Assembly: GCF_015356865.1 (NCBI RefSeq)
Contig: NZ_JAAFZA010000053.1
Location: 1 to 53,912, forward strand
Reading direction: 5' to 3'
Source: Catenulispora pinisilvae
GTDB lineage: Bacteria; Actinomycetota; Actinomycetes; Streptomycetales; Catenulisporaceae
Length of the DNA: 53,912 nt
Made by a program: the position numbers and the translations under genes. The notes under the pieces are model-generated. The model was given only the letters and a program-made list of their open reading frames with translations. It ran no database searches and had not been told where the DNA came from. Positions 47,333 through 53,912 of the stretch are shown here, piece after piece; within the stretch, counting starts at the first letter, position 1, and the number at the start of each line of letters is the position of its first letter.

Positions 47333-48190
47333 GTGGAATCCAACGCGGACTGGGGCTCTCGGGGCGGTCTGCCGCAGGCGTTCCTCACGCCGGGCATCTC
47401 CTCTTTCAGCGAGTTCTTGAAGGGCTTCGCCCCCGACTACCTGCCGGCCGGGCGCCCCCTGCCGGCCGGCGCGGCATCGGCCAAAGACATCGCGCCGCAC
47501 GGCACCACCATCGTCTCCCTCACCTTCCCCGGCGGCGTGCTGCTGGCCGGCGACCGCCGGGCGACCATGGGCTCGATGATCGCCCAGCGCGACATCGAGA
47601 AGGTGTTCCCGGCCGATGAGTTCTCCGCGGTCGGCATCGCCGGCACCGCGGGCCTGGCCGTGGAGACGGTCCGGCTGTTCCAGCTGGAGCTGGAGCACTA
47701 CGAGAAGATCGAGGGCGTCACGCTCTCCACCGACGGCAAGGCCAACCGCCTGGCCACCATGATCCGCGGCAACCTCGGGATGGCCATGCAGGGCCTGGCC
47801 GTGGTCCCGCTGTTCGCCGGCTACGACGAGGAGACCGGCCAGGGCCGGATCTTCAGCTACGACGTCACCGGCGGCCTTTACGAGGAGCACGACCACTACT
47901 CGGTGGGCTCCGGCTCGGTGTTCGCCCGCGGATCGCTGAAGAAGCTGTTCCGCCCGGACTTCACCGCCGAGGACGCCGCGATCGCGGCCGTGCAGGCGCT
48001 CTATGACGCCGCCGACGACGACTCGGCCACCGGCGGCCCCGACCTGTTCCGCAAGATCTACCCCGTCGTCGCGGTGGTCACCGCCGACGGCTACCGGCGG
48101 CTGCCGGACGAGGAACTGTCCACGCTCGTAGCCGGCGTCATGGATGCCCGCCGCGAGGTTCCCGACGGTCCCCGCTCCCCGCTGCGATAA
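47333..48190 (+). CDS. prcB: 20S proteasome beta subunit
   Basis: PrcB is the catalytic subunit of the 20S core. The 285-aa precursor carries a 57-residue propeptide. Autocleavage is expected between G57 and T58 in [12 protein letters not shown], exposing the N-terminal nucleophile threonine. The mature part shows [15 protein letters not shown] and the catalytic lysine region KVFPAD, as in the family. GTG follows AAGGGG at about 10 nt. It lies 76 bp after pup and 63 bp before prcA. Confidence 0.97.
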   Translation: MESNADWGSRGGLPQAFLTPGISSFSEFLKGFAPDYLPAGRPLPAGAASAKDIAPHGTTIVSLTFPGGVLLAGDRRATMGSMIAQRDIEKVFPADEFSAVGIAGTAGLAVETVRLFQLELEHYEKIEGVTLSTDGKANRLATMIRGNLGMAMQGLAVVPLFAGYDEETGQGRIFSYDVTGGLYEEHDHYSVGSGSVFARGSLKKLFRPDFTAEDAAIAAVQALYDAADDDSATGGPDLFRKIYPVVAVVTADGYRRLPDEELSTLVAGVMDARREVPDGPRSPLR

Positions 48191-48253
48191 CTTGCAGATC
48201 GCAGCAGAACCAACAATCTTGCAGACCTCGGTCCCAGTCAGGAGTGACCCGTC

Positions 48254-49123
48254 GTGACGACGCCGTTCTACGTCTCGCCCGAACAGATCATGAAGGACCG
48301 GGCCGAGTATGCCCGTAAGGGCATCTCGCGTGGCCGGTCCGTGGCAGTCATCTTCTATGACAAGGGCATCCTGTTCGTCGGGGAGAACCCGTCGCGGGCC
48401 CTGCACAAGATCTCCGAGATCTACGACCGCATCGCCTTCGCCGCGGCCGGCCGCTACAACGAGTACGAGCAGCTGCGCATCGCCGGCGTGCGGCACGCCG
48501 ACATGCGCGGCTACGTCTACGACCGCCGCGACGTCACCGGCCGGGCCCTGGCCAACACCTACGCCCAGGCGCTGGGCACGATGTTCAGCGAGGGCGCGGG
48601 CAAGCCGTACGAGGTGGAGCTGGCCGTGGCCGAGGTCGGCGAGAAGGCCGCCGAGGACCAGGGCTACCGGGTCACCTTCGACGGCCAGGTCACCGACATC
48701 CGCGGCTTCCAGGTCCTCGGCGGCGCCGCGGACGCGGTGACCCAGGTGCTGGAATCCTCCTTCGAGGAGAACGCCGCGCTGGAGACGGTCCTGAACGCCG
48801 CGGTCGACGCCCTGGGCCGGGACGGTACCGAGCCCCGCACCCTGACGCCGAACCAGCTCGAGGTCGCGGTCCTGGACCGGACCCGGACCCGGGTGCGCAA
48901 GTTCCGGCGGATCACCGGCCCGGCACTGGCGAGCCTGCTCGGCGTCGAGGGCGACGGGGACGGCGACGGCAAGGGCGGCGACGGCGGCAAGGACGGTAAG
49001 GACGGTAAGGACGACGGCGCGGCGAAGAAGGACGCGCCGGCGGCCGAGGCCGAGTTGGGCGACGGCGACGTGCTCGGCGCCGTCGACGACCTCCTCGACG
49101 AGGGGGACTCCTCGGAGTCCTGA
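48254..49123 (+). CDS. prcA: 20S proteasome alpha subunit
   Basis: PrcA forms the outer rings gating the core and binds ARC. The 289-aa protein starts [29 protein letters not shown], with the gate-forming N-terminal helix. The core fold ends near LLGVEG. A low-complexity tail of about 50 residues follows, first Gly/Asp/Lys repeats ([20 protein letters not shown]), then an acidic [14 protein letters not shown] end. The tail is longer and more repetitive than in many homologues. GTG is preceded by AGGAG. Confidence 0.96.
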   Translation: MTTPFYVSPEQIMKDRAEYARKGISRGRSVAVIFYDKGILFVGENPSRALHKISEIYDRIAFAAAGRYNEYEQLRIAGVRHADMRGYVYDRRDVTGRALANTYAQALGTMFSEGAGKPYEVELAVAEVGEKAAEDQGYRVTFDGQVTDIRGFQVLGGAADAVTQVLESSFEENAALETVLNAAVDALGRDGTEPRTLTPNQLEVAVLDRTRTRVRKFRRITGPALASLLGVEGDGDGDGKGGDGGKDGKDGKDDGAAKKDAPAAEAELGDGDVLGAVDDLLDEGDSSES

Positions 49124-49183
49124 CATCTGCGGCAGCCGAACAACGACGCAGAGGCCTGACGCGGATTAAAGTCTAACGCGGCA

Positions 49184-49189
49184 TAAGGT
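49184..49189 (+). promoter_or_regulatory. -10 element TAAGGT of pafA
   Basis: TAAGGT ends 7 nt before the ATG at 49197. The 15-mer CGCGGNATAAGGTGG (49177-49191) matches the dop promoter at all fixed positions. Confidence 0.5.
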
Positions 49190-49196
49190 GGTCATC

Positions 49197-50558
49197 ATGG
49201 ACCGGCGGATCTTCGGGCTCGAAAACGAATACGGCGTCACCTGCACGTTCCGCGGACAGCGCCGCCTGTCCCCGGACGAGGTGGCTCGCTACCTGTTCCG
49301 CCGCGTCGTGTCCTGGGGACGCTCCAGTAACGTCTTCCTGCGCAACGGCGCGCGCCTGTACCTGGACGTCGGCTCGCACCCGGAGTACGCCACCCCCGAG
49401 TGCGACTCGGTGCGCGAGCTGATCGTGCACGACAAGGCCGGCGAGCGGATCCTGGAGGGCCTGCTGGCCGACGCCGAGCGGCGGCTGCACGAGGAGGGCA
49501 TCGCCGGGGACGTCTACCTGTTCAAGAACAACACCGACTCGGCCGGCAACTCCTACGGCTGCCACGAGAACTACCTGGTGGGCCGGCACGGCGAGTTCTC
49601 CCGGCTGGCCGACGTGCTGATCCCGTTCCTGGTCACCCGGCAGCTGATCTGCGGGGCCGGCAAGGTGCTGGCCACCCCGCGCGGCGCGGTGTACTGCGTC
49701 TCGCAGCGCGCCGAGCACATCTGGGAGGGTGTCTCCTCGGCCACCACCCGGTCCCGGCCGATCATCAACACCCGCGACGAGCCGCACGCCGACGCCGAGA
49801 AGTACCGGCGGCTGCACGTGATCGTCGGCGACTCCAACATGTCCGAGACCACCATGATGCTCAAGGTCGGGGCCACCGACCTGGTGCTGCGGATGATCGA
49901 GGCCGGCACCACGCTGCGGGACATGACCCTGGAGAACCCGATCCGGGCGATCCGCGAGGTCAGCCACGACATAACCGGCCAGAAGAAGGTGCGGCTGGCC
50001 AACGGCCGGGAGATGAGCGCCCTGGAGATACAGGAGGAGTACTTCAGCAAGGCGCGCGACTTCGCCGAGAAGCGCGGCCTGCGCACCGGCGCCGTGGACA
50101 AGATCCTGGACCTGTGGGAGCGCACGCTGACCGCGGTGGACACCGGTGACCTGGACCTGATCTCCCGGGAGATCGACTGGGTGATCAAGTACCAGCTGAT
50201 CGAGCGCTACCGGGCCAAGAACAACCTGGCGATGTCCGCCCCGCGGGTGGCCCAGCTGGACCTGGCCTACCACGACATCTCCCGCAACCGCGGCCTGTAC
50301 TACCTGCTGGAGAAGCGCGGCATGGTCGAGCGCACCGCCACCGACCTGGAGATCTTCCAGGCCAAGTCGGTGCCGCCGCAGACCACCCGGGCCCGGCTGC
50401 GCGGGGAGTTCATCAAGCGGGCGCAGGAGCAGCGGCGGGACTTCACCGTCGACTGGGTGCACCTCAAGCTCAACGACCAGGCGCAGCGCACCGTGCTGTG
50501 CAAGGACCCGTTCCGCTCGGTGGACGAGCGGGTGGAGAAGCTGATCTCCTCGATGTAG
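49197..50558 (+). CDS. pafA: proteasome accessory factor A, Pup-protein ligase
   Basis: PafA links the gamma-carboxylate of Pup Glu to substrate lysines using ATP. The 453-aa protein begins [18 protein letters not shown] with the catalytic glutamates E9 and E11. It has the catalytic base Asp57 in [17 protein letters not shown] and lacks the Dop loop. The ATG at 49197 matches the invariant family start; GTG at 49188 is rejected. It is paralogous to Dop and carries the same upstream 15-mer. Confidence 0.97.
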   Translation: MDRRIFGLENEYGVTCTFRGQRRLSPDEVARYLFRRVVSWGRSSNVFLRNGARLYLDVGSHPEYATPECDSVRELIVHDKAGERILEGLLADAERRLHEEGIAGDVYLFKNNTDSAGNSYGCHENYLVGRHGEFSRLADVLIPFLVTRQLICGAGKVLATPRGAVYCVSQRAEHIWEGVSSATTRSRPIINTRDEPHADAEKYRRLHVIVGDSNMSETTMMLKVGATDLVLRMIEAGTTLRDMTLENPIRAIREVSHDITGQKKVRLANGREMSALEIQEEYFSKARDFAEKRGLRTGAVDKILDLWERTLTAVDTGDLDLISREIDWVIKYQLIERYRAKNNLAMSAPRVAQLDLAYHDISRNRGLYYLLEKRGMVERTATDLEIFQAKSVPPQTTRARLRGEFIKRAQEQRRDFTVDWVHLKLNDQAQRTVLCKDPFRSVDERVEKLISSM

Positions 50559-50597
50559 ACGCAGGCACAGGCGGATGTGAGGCCTTTGCCCTTTCGT

Positions 50598-50629
50598 GGC
50601 CCGCTCTCGGCTCCGGCCGAGCGCGGGCC
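50598..50629 (+). terminator. terminator hairpin after pafA
   Basis: GGCCCGC-T-CTCGGC pairs with GCCGAG-C-GCGGGCC around TCCG, about 40 bp past the stop. It separates pafA from the FKBP genes. Confidence 0.7.
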
Positions 50630-50737
50630 GCGCTAGTGTGGTGCGGTCCCTGAGACATGTGGTTGTCCCACCATCACGTCTCGACTTTCTGCCGGGGGCC
50701 GTCGGCGTCCCGGCCCCGCGCCGATTCGAGGTATTCC

Positions 50738-51760
50738 GTGCGCCGTCCCGTGGCCACCCGCCGGACCCAGACCGCCCTCGCCGGGCTCGCCGCAGGCCTG
50801 CTGCTGGTGGCCGCCGGCTGCTCGTCGAGCAAGTCCACACCGAGCGGGTCCCCGGCCGCCTCGACCGGCTCCACGGCCTCCTCGGGGGCGTCGTCCTCCG
50901 GGGCACCGGTCGCCGACGCCTTCGGGGTCAAGCCGAATATCCAGATCCCGGCCGGTCAGCCGGACAGCAAGCTCGGCGTCAAGGTGAAGATCCCGGGCGA
51001 CGGGCCCAAGGTCACCGACGGCGCCGTGGTGGTCCTGAACTTCACCGCCAAGCTCTGGCGCGATGGTTCGGACCTGGGCAGCAGCTATGACCAGGGCCAG
51101 CACCCGGTGACCGCGGTCGAGGGCCAGGGCCAGATCCTGCCGGGCTGGGAGCAGGGGATCAAGGGCCAGGCGGCCGGCAGCCGGGTGGAGCTGACGGTGC
51201 CGCCGGCGCTCGGCTTCGGGGCCAAGGGCAGCACCGACGGCAAGATCACCATCACCGCCACCGACACCCTCGTCTTCGACCTGGACATCGTCGGGGTCTA
51301 CCCCTCGCCGCAGGCCGACATCGCGACCGGCCCCAGCGTGCTCAACGACCCGTCGCTGCCGACGGTGGGCACCGCGGTGGGCACCGCCGACCCGAAGATC
51401 ACCATCCCGGCCGGCAAGCAGCCGCCGTCCGGCGCGGTCTACAAGCCGGTGATCGTCGGCAAGGGCCCGCAGGTCAAGAAGGGGCAGACGGTGGTCGTGC
51501 AGTACGAGGGCATGGTCTGGCGCACGGGCCAGATCTTCGACTCCTCGTTCAGCAAGGGCAAGTCGCTGTTCGCCACCCAGATCGGCGTCGGCTCGGTCGT
51601 GCAGGGCTGGGACGACGGGCTGATCGGGCAGACCGTCGGCTCCCGGGTGCTGCTGGTGGTGCCGCCGGCCCAGGGCTACGGGCCGTCGGGCCAGCCCAGC
51701 GCCGGGATCCAGGGCACCGACACCATGGTGTTCGTCGTGGACATCCTGGATGCCCGGTAG
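50738..51760 (+). CDS. lipoprotein with two FKBP-type prolyl isomerase domains
   Basis: This is a 340-aa extracytoplasmic folding factor. The signal peptide ends in lipobox VAAGC (Cys28), followed by a Ser/Thr/Pro linker. Domain 1 (about 95-205) has ILPGWEQGIKGQAAGSRVELTVPP but a degenerate active site (FTAKLWRDGSDLGSSYD). Domain 2 (about 240-340) has VVQYEGMVWRTGQIFDSSF and VVQGWDDGLIGQTVGSRVLLVVPP, closer to an active FKBP. GTG at 50738 with GAGG is chosen because an upstream extension would bury the signal peptide. Confidence 0.9.
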   Translation: MRRPVATRRTQTALAGLAAGLLLVAAGCSSSKSTPSGSPAASTGSTASSGASSSGAPVADAFGVKPNIQIPAGQPDSKLGVKVKIPGDGPKVTDGAVVVLNFTAKLWRDGSDLGSSYDQGQHPVTAVEGQGQILPGWEQGIKGQAAGSRVELTVPPALGFGAKGSTDGKITITATDTLVFDLDIVGVYPSPQADIATGPSVLNDPSLPTVGTAVGTADPKITIPAGKQPPSGAVYKPVIVGKGPQVKKGQTVVVQYEGMVWRTGQIFDSSFSKGKSLFATQIGVGSVVQGWDDGLIGQTVGSRVLLVVPPAQGYGPSGQPSAGIQGTDTMVFVVDILDAR

Positions 51761-51836
51761 GCGGCCGAGAACGCCGAAGACGCCCTGATAGCGTAACGAG
51801 AAGTCCATCCCCGACAGGATTGGGAACAGCAAGCCC

Positions 51837-52211
51837 ATGAGTCTTGAAAAGCCTGAGATCGACTTCCCCGACTTCCCGGCACCGGCCGACCTGGTGATCG
51901 AGGACGTCACCGTCGGCACCGGCGCGGAGGCCAAGGCCGGCCAGAACGTCACCGTCCACTACGCGGGCGTGTCGTTCTCCACCGGCGAGGAGTTCGACGC
52001 CTCCTGGAACCGCGGCCAGCCTTTCGAGTTCCCGCTGGGCGGCGGCCGGGTCATCGCCGGCTGGGACCGCGGCGTGGCCGGCATGAAGGTCGGCGGCCGG
52101 CGCAAGCTGGTCATCCCGCCGCACCTGGCCTACGGGGACCGCAGCCCGAGCCCGGCGATCAAGCCGGGTGAGACGCTGATCTTCGTGGTCGACCTGCTCG
52201 GCGTGCGCTGA
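51837..52211 (+). CDS. cytosolic FKBP-type peptidyl-prolyl isomerase
   Basis: This is a 124-aa single-domain FKBP without a signal peptide. Active-site residues are visible: Tyr in VHYAGV, Phe-Asp in EEFDASW, the Phe in PFEFPLGGGRVIAGW with its Trp, and Tyr in LAYGDRS. The pair of FKBP genes after pafA is, from memory, conserved in streptomycetes. Confidence 0.95.
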   Translation: MSLEKPEIDFPDFPAPADLVIEDVTVGTGAEAKAGQNVTVHYAGVSFSTGEEFDASWNRGQPFEFPLGGGRVIAGWDRGVAGMKVGGRRKLVIPPHLAYGDRSPSPAIKPGETLIFVVDLLGVR

Positions 52212-52232
52212 GGCACCGAGCAGCTCCGCCTT

Positions 52233-52265
52233 CGATGGCCGCCCCGGGAAACGGGGCGGCCATCG
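52233..52265. terminator. terminator hairpin after FKBP
   Basis: CGATGGCCGCCCCG pairs perfectly over 14 bp with its complement around GGAAA, 21 bp after the FKBP stop. Confidence 0.8.
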
Positions 52266-52380
52266 GCGTGTTCGCCGGCTGACGCGCCCGGGGAACCCGT
52301 GCGGGCCAATCCGCGACCAGTGGCCCGGAACCGCCGCGCGGACCTGCCTGCCGCCCCGGCTCCCGTGGCAGCATCGAGAT

Positions 52381-53010
52381 ATGCCTGTCGCCTCGCTCGT
52401 CGCTCTGCTGACCGTCTGGACCCTGGCGCTGCTGATCCCGGGCCCGGACTTCCTCGCCGTCTCGCACGCCTCGGTCGCGCGCTCCCGCCGCGACGCGGTC
52501 TTCGTCGGCCTGGGCGTGGCCGGTGCGATGGCGGTCTGGGCCACCACCAGCCTGGTCGGCCTGACTGTCCTGCTGGTCAAGTGCCAGCCGCTGTTCGAGG
52601 CGGTCCGGCTGGCCGGCGCCGGCTACCTGCTCTGGCTGGCGTTCCAACTCCTGCGCTCGGCGGCGCGCCGCAGGACCGGCGGCCCGGTGGCAGCCGGGCC
52701 GCGGATCCGGCCGCGGGGTGCCATCGCGGCCTTCCGGGCCGGCTTCCTGTGCAACATCGGCAACCCGAAGGCCGCCGTCTTCTTCTCCAGCGTCTTCGCC
52801 GCGCTCCTGCCGCCGCACGTGGACTGGGAGTACCGCACCACGATCGGCGTCGCGATCCCGGCCATCGGCGTCGCCTGGTACGCGCTCGTGGCGTGCCTGT
52901 TCTCCGCCCAGCGCGTCGCGGCGGCCTACGCGCGGGCCCGCCGCGTCGTCGACGCCGTGACCGGGACGCTGTTCGCGGTGCTGGCCGGGGACTTGGTGTT
53001 CGCCGAGTAG
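52381..53010 (+). CDS. LysE/RhtB family amino-acid exporter
   Basis: This is a 209-aa membrane protein with six hydrophobic segments. The family motif is IPGPDFLAVSHASVARSRRDA near the N-terminus, with FRAGFLCNIGNPKAAVFF in the middle. Relatives export basic or small neutral amino acids; the substrate is unknown. It stands alone, with no adjacent LysG-type regulator, and follows the FKBP terminator. Confidence 0.9.
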   Translation: MPVASLVALLTVWTLALLIPGPDFLAVSHASVARSRRDAVFVGLGVAGAMAVWATTSLVGLTVLLVKCQPLFEAVRLAGAGYLLWLAFQLLRSAARRRTGGPVAAGPRIRPRGAIAAFRAGFLCNIGNPKAAVFFSSVFAALLPPHVDWEYRTTIGVAIPAIGVAWYALVACLFSAQRVAAAYARARRVVDAVTGTLFAVLAGDLVFAE

Positions 53011-53019
53011 CGGCGAGTT

Positions 53020-53055
53020 GAGCGCTTAGCTGAACGCTTAGCTGAGCGCCTAGCT
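53020..53055. repeat. three tandem 12-bp repeats after LysE gene
   Basis: GAGCGCTTAGCT, GAACGCTTAGCT and GAGCGCCTAGCT follow directly on one another, 10 bp after the stop codon. Confidence 0.85.
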
Positions 53056-53363
53056 AGGGGACACCTCTGTGCTGCTAGCGCTATGTGTTGCTGGTGCCGT
53101 GTCAGGCAACCTTTGCCCGGTAGTTTGCGGCGTAGTTCGCGACGCGCCGATCGCCGGGGAGGATCCGTTGTGGGCTGGGGCTGCGGGTATGTCGCTGTTG
53201 GTCTGCGGGATTAAATGCTTTTTACGGCCTTCGGTCATGGTTGTGCCGGTTCGGGGTTCGGGGTGGTGGGTGTGTTTGTCGGCTGCCGGTTTTCGCGTTC
53301 ACGACCCCGCCGCGACTCAGGCCTCTTCAACTCCGGCAAGTCAGAGCAAGGGCACAGGCCAGG

Positions 53364-53495
53364 TCAAGAGCAAGAGCAAGAGCCACAAGCAAGATCAAGA
53401 GCAAGAGCCACAAGCAAGATCAAGAGCAAGAGCCACAAGCAAGATCAAGAGCAAGAGCCACAAGCAAGATCAAGAGCTGAAGATCAAGATCAAGA
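53364..53495. repeat. 25-bp purine-rich tandem repeat block
   Basis: Three exact 25-bp units beginning AAGATCAAGAGC occupy 53391-53465, with partial units on both sides. One strand is almost all A and G plus CAAG motifs. The period is not a multiple of three, so this is not a protein repeat, and there are no spacers as in a CRISPR array. Confidence 0.9.
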
Positions 53496-53605
53496 GCTGT
53501 GGTGAAGAGCCGGGCCTCCGGCGGGCCTCGGCAACCTCAGGGAAACTAGCGCGGTTCCCTCGGGTGGCCGGGTGAGTCTCAGCGGCGGCGGTTTGTGGGG
53601 TGGTG

Positions 53606-53783
53606 CGGTCCGTTCCCCACGGTCGCGTCGTCAGCCCCAAGGGGTACAGCACCGGTGCCCGGGGGTAAAGTCCGCGCGCGGCGGACATGCGTGGAAGCGG
53701 CGGTTTCGCACAGCGCGAACTTGACCCCCGGCCACCGGCACTGTAGGCGAAGCCCTGCCGACGCGACCGAGGGGAACGAACCG
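53606..53783. repeat. 178-bp imperfect inverted repeat (hairpin or mobile-element remnant)
   Basis: The left arm 53606-53677 and right arm 53713-53783 are complementary at 54 of 62 aligned positions, including 18 of 19 at 53612-53630 versus 53759-53777. A 35-nt central loop separates them. An internal unpaired patch holds a small hairpin on each side (CCCCAAGGGG and GGCGAAGCC). No ORF or transposase is within it. Confidence 0.75.
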
Positions 53784-53912
53784 AAAACCGGCCGGAGAAG
53801 TACAAAACTGGTGGTTCGGTACCGGCAGCTCGGCGAATACGGCCGCCGGTCAGGGCAACGGCGGCGCGGCAGTCCCGAGGGTGGGCATTCTTGGCGGGTG
53901 CGGGTGCGGGTG

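Larger units (their letters stand above)
53011..53912. other. 900-bp repeat-rich region without convincing gene
   Basis: No frame here has the GC-rich third positions of neighbouring genes. The region holds three 12-bp tandem repeats, a 25-bp tandem repeat block, a 178-bp imperfect inverted repeat and a terminal run of GCGGGT units reaching the window edge. Confidence 0.7.

Noticed and set aside
53364..53495. CRISPR array
   Set aside because: The repeats are directly abutting with no unique spacers, and no cas genes are present.
53069..53575. 168-aa ORF spanning the 25-bp repeats
   Set aside because: Codon use is unlike the neighbours. The C-terminal half is only the out-of-phase translation of the repeat, and there is no ribosome site.
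53470..53805. 111-aa minus-strand ORF across the inverted repeat
   Set aside because: It has no start signal or family resemblance and lies within the hairpin element.

Overview
The window is high-GC actinobacterial chromosome. GC-rich third codon positions, frequent GTG and TTG starts, and long antisense ORF shadows are seen throughout. Marker genes support this: bldD, an actinobacterial pyrR leader, and a complete Pup-proteasome locus. BldD with an intact c-di-GMP motif suggests a sporulating or mycelial lineage (Streptomyces/Catenulispora-like). That placement is inference, and the genus cannot be fixed from sequence reading alone. No rRNA, tRNA, CRISPR array, transposase or phage gene was recognised.

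Layout. 1-7.1 kb is an accessory region: a partial methyltransferase divergent from a TetR regulator, a membrane-anchored pseudokinase, a three-gene ABC-2 exporter and an XRE/MmyB-type regulator. 7.3-12.8 kb is the aroC-aroK-aroB-aroQ-peptidase-efp-nusB operon, closed by a strong hairpin. 12.9-16 kb is an insert: a phosphotriesterase-like hydrolase and a CMD protein, divergent from a CGNR zinc-finger protein, followed by an alpha/beta hydrolase. 16-26.9 kb holds bldD divergent from the pyrimidine operon pyrR-pyrB-pyrC-(PH-like membrane protein)-carA-carB-pyrD-pyrF. This encodes every step from bicarbonate to UMP except orotate phosphoribosyltransferase, and it is preceded by a PyrR-binding hairpin. 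27-33.4 kb is accessory: a secreted serine beta-lactamase/DD-peptidase, a histidine kinase with its response regulator, SRPBCC and YjbR-like proteins, a second TetR, a RibD-like deaminase and a HAD hydrolase.

33.5-37 kb carries a RecB-type Fe-S nuclease, a site-2 protease with CBS domains, and the tRNA m1A58 methyltransferase. 37.1-42.4 kb is a sugar-type ABC importer joined to a HAD phosphatase and a metallo-beta-lactamase-fold hydrolase. It interrupts the usual trmI-ferredoxin-arc neighbourhood. 42.7-50.6 kb is the proteasome locus: ferredoxin, arc, dop, pup, prcB, prcA, pafA. Dop activates Pup (which ends in GGQ), PafA ligates it to lysines, ARC unfolds the tagged protein, and PrcBA degrades it. 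Two FKBP prolyl isomerases and a LysE exporter follow. The last 900 bp carry no convincing gene. They hold 12-bp and 25-bp tandem repeats and a 178-bp imperfect inverted repeat.

A recurrent regulatory theme is a TANNNT -10 hexamer placed 6-7 nt before the start codon. This predicts leaderless transcripts for at least twelve genes. At three loci the hexamer or its -35 region lies in or beside a palindromic operator.
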